Part shown: in pieces, positions 1 through 7,208 of the stretch
How the letters are laid out: every line of letters starts with the position of its first letter
Numbering within the stretch: the first letter of the stretch is position 1
From: a virus
Reading direction: 5' to 3' (one strand)
Length of the DNA stretch: 29,532 nucleotides
Virus record (IMG/VR): IMGVR_UViG_3300045912_000402
Coordinates: 1-29,532 of that record
Position numbers and translations under genes: made by a program
Notes under the pieces: generated by a model
Databases searched by the model: none
Told to the model about the DNA's origin: nothing
What the model saw: only the letters and a program-made list of their open reading frames with translations

Positions 1-1
1 C

Positions 2-145
2 ATGGTGCTGACTTCGAACTTGAAGCCTCCCCAGTTGCGTGAGCAGGTGGGCGCGCGGGCAGTGAGCCGGTTGGTTGAGGCGTGCGCGTGGATTGAGATG
101 CAGGGCGAAGACTACCGGCTCGGGAGAAAGGGGGGCGAAAGATGA
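2..145 (+). CDS. Small ORF or 3' end of an upstream gene, unknown function
   Basis: A reading frame open from the left edge encodes 47 residues from the first visible ATG and stops in an ATGA overlap with the next gene. The window begins one base before that ATG, so it may be an internal methionine of a longer protein. The sequence is mildly basic and helical, with no recognised motif. The stop-start coupling to the next gene is the main sign that it is translated. Function unknown. Confidence 0.45.
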   Translation: MVLTSNLKPPQLREQVGARAVSRLVEACAWIEMQGEDYRLGRKGGER

Positions 146-372
146 AGCCCTCGGAAAAGATCGGCCGCGAGGGGAAGCTGCGCAAGGGCTTCAAGACCCT
201 GGACGGCGGGGTCTTCAAGGCCGGGGAAGTGGTGCGAGTGGAGCGGGCGGGATCGCGGGGGCTCACGGTGTCGAAGCCGGCACCGGTGTTCTTCGCCAAG
301 GGAACCGTGAGAGACGGCCGGTTGTGGGCCAGCCGTGTACCCAGCCACTACGTGGACGTGGCAGGGGAGTAG
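142..372 (+). CDS. Small hypothetical phage protein (76 aa)
   Basis: This 76-residue basic protein starts at an ATG that overlaps the upstream stop (ATGA), with the purine-rich stretch gggggcgaaa just upstream as a ribosome site. The pattern of alternating hydrophobic and charged residues through the middle suggests a small beta-rich domain, perhaps nucleic-acid binding. It has no Cys, membrane segment or recognisable motif. It sits immediately before the RdgC-like gene and is probably co-transcribed with it. Function unknown. Confidence 0.6.
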   Translation: MKPSEKIGREGKLRKGFKTLDGGVFKAGEVVRVERAGSRGLTVSKPAPVFFAKGTVRDGRLWASRVPSHYVDVAGE

Positions 373-399
373 GGCAACCCGAGATACAGGAGGACGACG

Positions 400-1545
400 A
401 TGGGACTTCTCAACGGCAGCATCGGCATGCGGCGCTACGCGATCGCAGACGGGGACCCCGAGGAGATCGGGTACAAGACGCAGGAGATCCAGGCGCACGC
501 CTTCCGGGGCTTCGCCGAGGAAGACGAGCGGGAGATGGTGGCCGGATGGCTCCCCCTGACGGACGAGGGGGACTTCGCCGACCGCAACGGCTGGCTGGTG
601 GATGGGCGCTTCGGTTTCCTGCGCCTGCGCACGGACACGCGCACGGTGCCGGCCTACCTGCTCCGGGAGGTGTCCCGCGAGATGGAGCGCGAGTGGAAGT
701 CCCGCGCGGGCCGGGAGGACCTGACCCGCGCTGAGCGAAACGAGATTCAGGTCATCGCCTACGGGCGGCTCCTGGCCCGGGCCCTGCCCCGGACGCGCCT
801 CACGGACGTGATGGTGGACCTGGAATCGGACGCGGTGGCGTTCCTGAACACGGGGGACGCGGCCAACGACGTCTTTCGGGCGCTCTTCGAGAAGACCTTC
901 GGCGTGAAACTGCGGCACCTCTCGCCCGGGGCCGCCGCGCTCGCGTGCTTCCCCTGGGAGGCTCACGGGGCGCGCTGGAACAAGCTCTTCGGCGGGGGAG
1001 AGCCCGCGGCGGTGCTGCGATACCTGCCGGAGCGAGGGTGGGCGCCGGACTTCCTGACCTGGCTGTGGTTCCGCACGGAGAGCGAGAACGGCGAGCTCGA
1101 GCCGCAGGTCGCAGGGAAGGTGGTGTTGTGGGTGGAAGACCGGCTGCGGCTGGTGGGAATGGACGGGGAGAGCCACGACGTGACGCTCAAGACCGGCGAC
1201 GTGGGGAAGTCTGCGGAGGCTGCCTCGGCGTTGGGCGGCAAGAAACAGACGGCGGAAGCCCGTTTCGGGATGATCCGGGAGGACCGGGAGTACCGCTTCC
1301 TCGTGAAGGCGGAGACCTTCGACCTGTGCGGGCTCAAGGCGCCCAAGGCATCGGTGGAAGGCGACGATGCCGACGCCTGGAAGGCGGCCGCCTTGGTTCG
1401 CGCCAACGGTCTGGCCGAGGTGGCGCAGGTCCTGGACTGCCTCTACGCCGAGTACCTGGAACTGCGGCTCTCGGGCGCCTGGGAGCGCGCGACGCACCCG
1501 GAGATGCAGCGCTGGGCCGAAGCCAAGGCCCAGGTCCAGGGCTGA
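400..1545 (+). CDS. RdgC-like recombination-associated DNA-binding protein
   Basis: This 381-residue protein resembles the RdgC family, whose bacterial members form ring-shaped DNA-binding dimers that modulate RecA-dependent recombination. The resemblance lies in the N-terminal half. There is an early segment in which the protein reads out its own residues against a target (WLPLTDEGDF, then a GRFGFLRLRTDTR strand). A basic helix (REVSREMEREWKSRAGRE) follows, and then the LPRTRLTDVMVDLESD segment that aligns in spirit with the RdgC centre. Bacterial RdgC is about 300 residues, so this one is longer at its C-terminus. The start is set by an aggagg SD six bases upstream. It directly precedes a VRR-NUC nuclease gene, which fits a DNA repair or recombination pair. 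The family call comes from recognition without an alignment. Confidence 0.7.
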   Translation: MGLLNGSIGMRRYAIADGDPEEIGYKTQEIQAHAFRGFAEEDEREMVAGWLPLTDEGDFADRNGWLVDGRFGFLRLRTDTRTVPAYLLREVSREMEREWKSRAGREDLTRAERNEIQVIAYGRLLARALPRTRLTDVMVDLESDAVAFLNTGDAANDVFRALFEKTFGVKLRHLSPGAAALACFPWEAHGARWNKLFGGGEPAAVLRYLPERGWAPDFLTWLWFRTESENGELEPQVAGKVVLWVEDRLRLVGMDGESHDVTLKTGDVGKSAEAASALGGKKQTAEARFGMIREDREYRFLVKAETFDLCGLKAPKASVEGDDADAWKAAALVRANGLAEVAQVLDCLYAEYLELRLSGAWERATHPEMQRWAEAKAQVQG

Positions 1546-1548
1546 GCG

Positions 1549-1944
1549 ATGCCGCGCCCCTGCACCGGACCACGCCGCCGCACCCGGCCCGTGCACCGCG
1601 AGGACGCGGAGCAGGCGAGCGTGGTCCGGTGGGCCAACCTCAACGCCGGCCGCGTGCCGGCGCTTTCCCTACTGTTTCACGTGCCCAATGGAGGAGGGCG
1701 AAACCCCAGAGAAGCCGCGAGACTCAAGGGGTTGGGGGTGCGCCGGGGGGTGCCGGACCTTTGGCTCCCCGTGGCCCGCGGCGGCCACCATGGCCTCGTG
1801 ATCGAACTCAAGGCCCCCGGGGGAACGACCACGGCAGAGCAGCGCCAATGGATCGACCGACTGCGGGCGCAGGGCTACCGCGCCGAGGTCTGCCACGGAT
1901 GGCATGCGGCGACCACTCTCCTGGCGGAGTACCTGGGAGTATGA
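1549..1944 (+). CDS. VRR-NUC domain nuclease
   Basis: This 131-residue protein has the signature of the VRR-NUC branch of the PD-(D/E)XK nucleases, common as stand-alone phage enzymes thought to act as structure-specific DNA endonucleases. Visible motifs in order are an N-terminal acidic helix (E18, D19, E21), HVPNGG near residues 44-49, GVPDLWLP with the catalytic Asp70, and VIELKAP with Glu86 and Lys88. TTAEQRQW follows around 94-101, then the closing GY-V-HGWHAA strand-helix. All expected active-site positions are present, and the size fits phage members. It begins three bases after the RdgC-like gene and overlaps the next gene by ATGA, so the three are probably translated as one unit. Confidence 0.9.
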   Translation: MPRPCTGPRRRTRPVHREDAEQASVVRWANLNAGRVPALSLLFHVPNGGGRNPREAARLKGLGVRRGVPDLWLPVARGGHHGLVIELKAPGGTTTAEQRQWIDRLRAQGYRAEVCHGWHAATTLLAEYLGV

Positions 1945-2117
1945 GCCGCAACCCGGCGCGCAGCCAGAGGCTGGCCGCTTTCTACGAGGCGGTGCGCCTC
2001 AAGAAGCCGCTGCCTGTGTTTTGCCCACGCTGCGGGCGGCTCGTGGCCCTGGTGTGGGGCACCTACCAAGTGCCGTGCGGCTCATGCGGCGCGCAGGTGT
2101 CGGGGGTGCGGCTCTAG
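1941..2117 (+). CDS. Small zinc-ribbon protein (58 aa)
   Basis: This 58-residue protein starts in an ATGA overlap with the nuclease stop. The N-terminal half is a basic helix. The C-terminal half carries CPRC (C28, C31) and CGSC (C46, C49), spaced as a four-cysteine zinc ribbon with a short beta hairpin between the knuckles. Such peptides are common in phage DNA-metabolism blocks and usually mediate nucleic-acid or protein contacts. A specific role cannot be assigned. Tight coupling to the nuclease gene suggests they may act together. Confidence 0.7.
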   Translation: MSRNPARSQRLAAFYEAVRLKKPLPVFCPRCGRLVALVWGTYQVPCGSCGAQVSGVRL

Positions 2118-2175
2118 GGCCGCGATTGGGGGGCAAGGTCTTGCGGATGAGGCGCACAACGGGTACGGGCAGACG

Positions 2176-2265
2176 ATGATGGGTGCTCCAGAGTGGCTCT
2201 TGCTGGGAATGGCGGCGGTGCTGGTAGGCATTGCGTGGGTCTTGCGCGGAGGAAAGCCCTCATGA
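2176..2265 (+). CDS. Tiny predicted single-pass membrane peptide (29 aa)
   Basis: An open frame from tandem ATG codons (2176 and 2179) encodes 29 residues. A hydrophobic stretch (WLLLGMAAVLVGIAWVL) is long enough to cross a membrane once, and the tail is basic (RGGKPS). The stop overlaps the next gene's ATG as ATGA, the same coupling used by its neighbours. The SD upstream is weak. It could be a small lysis-related or regulatory membrane peptide, or simply a translational-coupling ORF. It is too short to assign to a family. Confidence 0.45.
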   Translation: MMGAPEWLLLGMAAVLVGIAWVLRGGKPS

Positions 2266-2876
2266 AACAGGCACAGACGCCCGCCCCTCACGAAAGGGTC
2301 AGCCGACTGTGTGGTGCCCGCGCGAAGAGCCGCCCGGGGGGTACGTGCCGCAAGCCGGCGGGATGGGGGACCGACCACGTCGGGGAGGGGCGGTGCAGGA
2401 TTCACGGCGGGGTCTCCGGCACGCTCAAGCACGGCCGCTACAGCAAGGTGAAGCACACGGCGTTGCGGGAGTTGATCGAACGCCACGAGCAGGACCCGGA
2501 GCCGCTCAACATCCACCCCGAGCTCGCCGCCGCGCGGGCGCTTTTCGAGAGCTACATCGACCGGTATCAGGCGTGGGCGGACGCCCTGCTGGCCTGGCAC
2601 GAGAGCTGGAAGCTGGGGGAGGACAAGGGCAAGCCCACGCAGCTTCCCGACATCGCCGATGCCTACCGGATTCTGTCGGAGGTGACCAAGATCGCAGAGC
2701 GCATCGAGAAGGTGCGCTCTGCCAATGCCATCAGCCGGCCGGAGCTCCTGCGCGTGCTCTCGGAGATGAGCCGCACCGTGGACCGGCGCATCGACGAGAG
2801 CACGTTGCCAGACGACGAAAAGAAGGTGCTGCGGGGAAAGATCAGCGGTGACTGGGCTGCAATCCGTCTGGCGTGA
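2262..2876 (+). CDS. HGG-motif protein, probable terminase small subunit
   Basis: The ATG at 2262 overlaps the preceding stop (ATGA) and is preferred over an upstream in-frame ATG at 2193 that lies inside the membrane-peptide gene. The 204-residue product begins with a cysteine/histidine motif (C17, C29, C45, H48, closing in CRIHGG). This motif is typical of phage HGG-motif proteins encoded just before the large terminase. The rest is helical and charged, as expected for oligomeric small terminases that bind the packaging site and hand DNA to the motor. The position overlapping the large terminase start supports the role. The assignment rests on context plus the motif rather than on a classic small-terminase fold. 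Confidence 0.7.
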   Translation: MKQAQTPAPHERVSRLCGARAKSRPGGTCRKPAGWGTDHVGEGRCRIHGGVSGTLKHGRYSKVKHTALRELIERHEQDPEPLNIHPELAAARALFESYIDRYQAWADALLAWHESWKLGEDKGKPTQLPDIADAYRILSEVTKIAERIEKVRSANAISRPELLRVLSEMSRTVDRRIDESTLPDDEKKVLRGKISGDWAAIRLA

Positions 2877-4509
2877 CCATCCGCTCTTCGGCGGGCTCGG
2901 CAAGCAGGCCATGCTGGCAGAGGGTCTGCGGCTGGCCTGTTGCGAGCTCGATCAGGAGCACGGCGAGCCGCTGCCCCTGCGGGACTTCGTTCCCCGGGTG
3001 TTCGAGACGGTGGACCCCGGCTCCCGGTACCTGCCCAACTGGCACGTGGACCTCATGGCGGAGTACTTGGAGGCCGCTGCGGCTGGGGACCTCCGGCGGC
3101 TCGTCATCAACGTGCCGCCGCGCTACCTCAAGAGCATCACGGTCAGTGTTGCCTGGCCGGCGTGGCTCCTCGGTCGGGACCCCTCGGCCCAGATCATGGC
3201 GGCGAGCTACTCGGCGGACCTGGCGTTGCAGCACTCGGTGGATTGCCGGCTCGTGGTGACATCGGACTGGTACCGGCACAGGTTCCCCCGGGTGCTCCTG
3301 GCCCGGGACCAAAACGAGAAGAGCCGCTTCCAGACCACGGCCCGGGGGCACCGGATCGCCACGAGCGTCGGGGGGTCGGCCACGGGCAGCGGGGGAAACG
3401 TCCTCATCGTGGACGACCCGCTCAACCCCAAGCAGGCAGCGAGCGACGCCCAGCGGGAGCACGCGAACACGTGGTTCGACCAGACGTTCTCGACCCGGCT
3501 GAACGACAAGAAGTCCGGCGTGATCGTGGTGGTGATGCAGCGGCTGCACGAGCGGGACCTGACCGGGCACCTCTTGGAACAAGGGGGTTGGGAGCACCTG
3601 AAGTTGCCGGGGGTGGCGCGGGAGCGGGCAATCATCTGTTTTCGGGAGCCGCTCCCCCCGGAGCGCAGCGCGGGGTTGATCGCCGCCGCAGAGGACGCAG
3701 TGCCGGAGCCGTTGCCTCCCCACGTCCAGGAGGCGGACACGGCGCACGTCTACGTCCGCGAGGAGGGGGACATCCTCCACCCGGACCGGGAAGGCCCCGA
3801 AGAGATCGCCGACGCCAAGCGCCGCCTCGGCTCCTACGGCTACGCCGGACAGTACGACCAGGACCCCTCGCCGGCCGAAGGCGGGATCATCAAGCGCTGG
3901 TGGTGGCGGTGGTGGCAACCCAGAGGCGCGAAGCTGCCACCGGTGCGCGTGCGCAAGGCCGACGGCACGTGGCAGGAGTGGGAGCCGGTGGAGTTGCCCG
4001 CGGATCTCGTGGGGCACCTCCAGAGCTGGGACATGGCCTTCAAGGACACCAAAGACAGCGCCTACGTGGTGGGGCAGGTGTGGGCCAAGAAGGGCGCGGA
4101 CCGCTTCTTCCTGGACCAAGACCGGGAAAAGCGCGACTTCCCCAGGACCCTGGAGGCGGTGGAGGCTCTGTCGCGCAAGTGGGGCCAGACCAAGCTCAAG
4201 CTCGTGGAGGACAAGGCCAACGGCCCGGCGGTGATCGCGACCCTCAAGCACAAGATCGCCGGCCTGGTCGCCGAGCCGGTGCACGGGGACAAGCAGGGCC
4301 GGCTCATCGCCGCGAGCCCCGCGGTGGAGGCGGGCAACGTGTACCTGCCCCACCCTCACGTGGCGCCGTGGATTTGGGCCTTCGTGGACGAGATCGCCGC
4401 GGCCCCCACCGGCAAATATATGGACCAGGCCGACGCCTTCAGCCAGGCGATGTCCCGGCTCGATCGGGGCACGGCGCCGCCGCAAATGCAAAAGCGGCTC
4501 TACCGATAG
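2848..4509 (+). CDS. Terminase large subunit (packaging ATPase and nuclease)
   Basis: This 553-residue protein is the DNA-packaging motor that pumps DNA into the prohead through the portal and cuts it. The N-terminal ATPase shows a deviant Walker A (PPRYLKS, residues 90-96), a hydrophobic strand with Walker B (VLIVDD, 185-190) and a coupling-motif region around VVVMQRLHERD (227-237). The C-terminal RNase H-like nuclease shows the expected acidic residues in SWDMAFK (Asp395), VEDKANG (Glu454, Asp455) and DQAD (Asp526, Asp529). The GTG start at 2848 is preceded by ggggaaag about seven bases upstream and overlaps the small-subunit gene by 29 bases. The length is typical and all key residues are present. 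Confidence 0.97.
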   Translation: MTGLQSVWRDHPLFGGLGKQAMLAEGLRLACCELDQEHGEPLPLRDFVPRVFETVDPGSRYLPNWHVDLMAEYLEAAAAGDLRRLVINVPPRYLKSITVSVAWPAWLLGRDPSAQIMAASYSADLALQHSVDCRLVVTSDWYRHRFPRVLLARDQNEKSRFQTTARGHRIATSVGGSATGSGGNVLIVDDPLNPKQAASDAQREHANTWFDQTFSTRLNDKKSGVIVVVMQRLHERDLTGHLLEQGGWEHLKLPGVARERAIICFREPLPPERSAGLIAAAEDAVPEPLPPHVQEADTAHVYVREEGDILHPDREGPEEIADAKRRLGSYGYAGQYDQDPSPAEGGIIKRWWWRWWQPRGAKLPPVRVRKADGTWQEWEPVELPADLVGHLQSWDMAFKDTKDSAYVVGQVWAKKGADRFFLDQDREKRDFPRTLEAVEALSRKWGQTKLKLVEDKANGPAVIATLKHKIAGLVAEPVHGDKQGRLIAASPAVEAGNVYLPHPHVAPWIWAFVDEIAAAPTGKYMDQADAFSQAMSRLDRGTAPPQMQKRLYR

Positions 4510-4522
4510 GAGGACACGAGCC

Positions 4523-4900
4523 ATGAGCGAGCACGAAGCAGTCCAAGGACCCGACGGAGAGGAAGAGACGATCTCCCAGGTCATGTTGCCGGACGGGCGC
4601 ATCTTTCTGGGGAGGGTGGTGGCATGCGTCCCGGAGCAGCTCGTCATCGCGCAGCCGGCCTACGTGGCGGGCGACGGGACGGGCAATGCCGCCATTCAGT
4701 GCCTGGAGAAGCCCCACGCGAGCTTTCAGGGGCCGATGCGGATCGCGAACCCCCACAACGTGATTCTCCACGAGCTTGATCCTGCGAGCGAGATCGTCCG
4801 CGCGTACCGCGCCGCTCGCTCGGGCATCCACCTGCCCCAGGGCGGGGTGGTGAGGCCACAGACGGACCTGCGCGTAATTTCCAACAAGGGCACACACTGA
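4523..4900 (+). CDS. Conserved-looking hypothetical phage protein between terminase and portal
   Basis: This 125-residue protein has an acidic N-terminus, then a small beta-rich core (MLPDGRIFLGRVVACVPEQL followed by further strands). It ends with a helix (ELDPASEIVRAYRAARSG) and a polar tail. An aggaggaca-type SD precedes the ATG. Proteins of this size and layout recur between terminase and portal genes in many phages, but I know of no defined function. It has no Cys pair, catalytic motif or membrane segment. An accessory role in packaging or head assembly is suggested only by position. Confidence 0.7.
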   Translation: MSEHEAVQGPDGEEETISQVMLPDGRIFLGRVVACVPEQLVIAQPAYVAGDGTGNAAIQCLEKPHASFQGPMRIANPHNVILHELDPASEIVRAYRAARSGIHLPQGGVVRPQTDLRVISNKGTH

Positions 4901-4952
4901 GCGCCGGCGGGGCCTCCCCGGGCCCGGACGCTCTTTCTCCGGAGGGCCGACG

Positions 4953-6515
4953 ATGGCAGACGACGCGCCGAAGATCCAGACGTTCCACCGGGAGCATACG
5001 GTCTACGAAGCCCGCTGGCGCCTCTTCTCCGATACCTACTACGGCGAGGGAGGCTTCGCGGACGGCTCCTACCTCGTGCCCCACCCGGTGGAGCTCGACA
5101 ACGGCCAGGAGAGCGAGGCGTTCAAGAAGCGAAAGGAGGTGACGAAGTACGAAAACGACGCCGCCTGGATCGTGGACAGCCTGCACTCGCATCTCTTCAA
5201 GCGGCCCGTGGCGCGCTCCACGAAGGATGCGGAGCTGGCCGCCTGGCTGGAAGACGTAGACGGCAACGGGACCTCGCTGGGGGATTTTCTCCGGCAGGCG
5301 CAGAGGCAGGCGCGGATCTTCGGCCACGTGCTCGTCTTCATGGACCGGCCGAGCTCGAAGGAGCTGGCAGCCAAGGCCGCGGCCGTGGGCACCGTGACGA
5401 AGGCCGATGAGCGGGCCGCCGGAGTGGCGCCCTACGTGTACGCCCGGTCGCCCCTCCAGGTGATCGATTGGGCCCGGGACCGCACAGGGGCCTTCGAGTG
5501 GGTCAAGGTGCTCGAAACCCACACCGTGTACGGCACGCTGCCCCCGGGGCAGACCGACCCGCTCCTGGAGGCCGGCACGAAGACCTTCACGCGGCTCTGG
5601 ACCCGCACGGCCACGGAGCTCTGGGACACGAGCGACCCGGAGAAGCCTGTGCTGGTGGACGCCCGGGACCACAACCTGGGCGTGGTGCCGGGCGTGATCC
5701 TCTACGCGCAGCACGGCAAGGACGGCGAGCTCTCCGGCAAGAGCGACCTGTGGGACATCGCGCCGATCGCGGTGAAGAAGTTCAATCTGGAGTCCGAGAA
5801 GCGAGAGCTCCAGAGAAACAACAGCTTCAACATGCTGACCATCCCGCGCATGGAAGGGGAAGAGGTGGGGGAGCCCGACCCCGAGACGGGCGAGCGGCGC
5901 ATCTCCGTGGGGTCCGGACGGGTGCTCCTGTTCAACGGGGCAAGCAGCCATGCACCCGCGTTCATCGGGGCCGACGCGTCTCACGTGGAGAGCTACGCCC
6001 GCGACATCGCCGCGGCCACGGACCAGATCATGCGGCTCGCGAACATGAAGCAGAAGGGCGGCGTGTCGCAGTCGGGCGTGGCGTGGGCCTTCGACTGGGA
6101 GCAGACCAACAACGTGCTGGCGCGCCAGGCGGGCCTGCTCAAGGAGGCGGACATCAAGCTCATCGACCTCTGGCACGTGTGGCAGGCCGGCGCCGCGGAC
6201 CTCGTGCGCTGGGATGCGGTGGACTACCGGCCGGAGTACCCGGAGACCTTCAGCTACTCGGACGACGCCGAAGAGATCGCCAAGGCCCGGGAGGCGCAAG
6301 AGGTGGACTGGGGGAGCGCGATCTTCGAGCGGGAGCTCGCCAAGACCCGGGTGCGCCGGCTCTTGCCGAACCTGCCCAAGGAGACGGTGGCCGAGATCGA
6401 CGCAGAGATCGATGCGTGGGCCCCCGGGGAAGAGCCGGAGGGTTCGAGCTACGACCCGACCCGCGTGGCTCTGCTCGAAGAGGCCAGGGCCAGAGCGGCG
6501 GGAGGTGGCGCGTGA
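4953..6515 (+). CDS. Portal protein
   Basis: This 520-residue protein is the likely dodecameric portal, the vertex ring through which DNA enters and leaves the capsid. Position after the terminase, length and domain order fit. There is an N-terminal helical region (YEARWRLFSDTYYG) and a mixed alpha/beta body that includes GHVLVFMDRP near residue 125. Further on come the long helix and clip region and a C-terminal crown helix rich in Glu and Arg. The segment around residues 345-400 (ADASHVESYARDI through the SQSGVAWAFDWEQTNN stretch) resembles a portal family seen in siphoviruses and podoviruses. The SD ggaggg lies seven bases before the ATG. The stop overlaps the next gene as GTGA. Confidence 0.88.
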   Translation: MADDAPKIQTFHREHTVYEARWRLFSDTYYGEGGFADGSYLVPHPVELDNGQESEAFKKRKEVTKYENDAAWIVDSLHSHLFKRPVARSTKDAELAAWLEDVDGNGTSLGDFLRQAQRQARIFGHVLVFMDRPSSKELAAKAAAVGTVTKADERAAGVAPYVYARSPLQVIDWARDRTGAFEWVKVLETHTVYGTLPPGQTDPLLEAGTKTFTRLWTRTATELWDTSDPEKPVLVDARDHNLGVVPGVILYAQHGKDGELSGKSDLWDIAPIAVKKFNLESEKRELQRNNSFNMLTIPRMEGEEVGEPDPETGERRISVGSGRVLLFNGASSHAPAFIGADASHVESYARDIAAATDQIMRLANMKQKGGVSQSGVAWAFDWEQTNNVLARQAGLLKEADIKLIDLWHVWQAGAADLVRWDAVDYRPEYPETFSYSDDAEEIAKAREAQEVDWGSAIFERELAKTRVRRLLPNLPKETVAEIDAEIDAWAPGEEPEGSSYDPTRVALLEEARARAAGGGA

Positions 6516-6769
6516 GGAGCGTGCGAGCCGGAGCAGGCTCCTCTTGGAGACGGCCCGCCATGCGGCGGTTCCTGCACATTGCCCACGCCGACATGAACCG
6601 GATCATGCTCGGCTCGGTCCCTGGCAAGGGGCTCGTGTTCTGCCAGGTACAGGGCGTGGGAGACAAGGTGCCGCCCAAGATCGTGTGGCAGGAGGGGCAG
6701 CGCCTCGGCTGGCGGTTTCGCTGGTGGCTGGCAGGGCGGGTGCTGCGCCTCGTGCTCGGCCGGGCGTAG
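6512..6769 (+). CDS. Small basic hypothetical protein (85 aa)
   Basis: The 85-residue reading frame starts at a GTG overlapping the portal stop (GTGA), with gggaggt six bases upstream. An alternative ATG at 6560 also has a fair SD (ggaga) and would give 69 residues. The protein is strongly basic and ends with a Trp/Arg-rich helix (RFRWWLAGRVLRLVLGR) that is amphipathic or weakly membrane-seeking. No family is recognised. Location between portal and MuF suggests a head-assembly or virion accessory role, which is only inference. Confidence 0.6.
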   Translation: MRSVRAGAGSSWRRPAMRRFLHIAHADMNRIMLGSVPGKGLVFCQVQGVGDKVPPKIVWQEGQRLGWRFRWWLAGRVLRLVLGRA

Positions 6770-6770
6770 G

Positions 6771-7208
6771 ATGCGCGTGGTGGCGAACCCGAACAACTGG
6801 AGCTGCCTGGCCGCCTGTGCGGCGACGATCGCCGGCAGCTCCGTGGCCGCCTTCGCAACACACGCGGGGCACGACGGCAGCGCGTGCGACGGCTCCTCCG
6901 GCCACCCGGACGGGCGGCGAAGCTTCGCCCTGGCAGAGGCGCGCCGCTTCCTGCGACAACACGGCTGGCGCCTGGACTACCTGGGGGGCGGGCCGGGAGT
7001 TGCCAAGCACCTCACGAGCTGTCGGGTGGGGCTGGTGTCGCTCCTGCCGGCCACCGGTCCGGCCTATCCGCATTGGGCCGTGTGGGACGGCACGGACCGC
7101 GTGCTCCTGGAGGTGGGGCCCTGCCGGCCGGTGGGACCCCGGCCCCTGTCCGAAGTGGTCTCCCGCATCGCCGAGGCATGGGAGGTGAGCCGGCGTGGCG
7201 TCGTCTGA
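6771..7208 (+). CDS. C39/papain-like cysteine-protease-fold protein
   Basis: This 145-residue protein starts one base after the preceding stop. It has the opening NPNNWSCLAAC, with candidate nucleophile Cys12 at the head of a helix, and the later segment PHWAVWDG, with candidate His101 and Asp106. That is the order and spacing expected in a compact papain-like or C39-like peptidase fold. A GHDGS element near residues 33-37 is shared with a recurring phage protein family I recognise by its NPNNWSC opening. Whether it cleaves anything is unknown. Possible roles include head-protein processing or a transglutaminase/amidase-like activity. Its stop overlaps the MuF gene start by 14 bases, so the two are probably made together. 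Confidence 0.6.
   Translation: MRVVANPNNWSCLAACAATIAGSSVAAFATHAGHDGSACDGSSGHPDGRRSFALAEARRFLRQHGWRLDYLGGGPGVAKHLTSCRVGLVSLLPATGPAYPHWAVWDGTDRVLLEVGPCRPVGPRPLSEVVSRIAEAWEVSRRGVV

Noticed and set aside
2147-2179. Ten-codon ORF (ATG at 2147) ending in the tandem ATG of the membrane peptide
   Set aside because: Too short to judge and with only basic residues. It could couple translation, but nothing else supports it.
4901-4952. GC-rich hairpin-like sequence before the portal gene
   Set aside because: Only a five-base stem around cct and no T run. Too weak to call a terminator.
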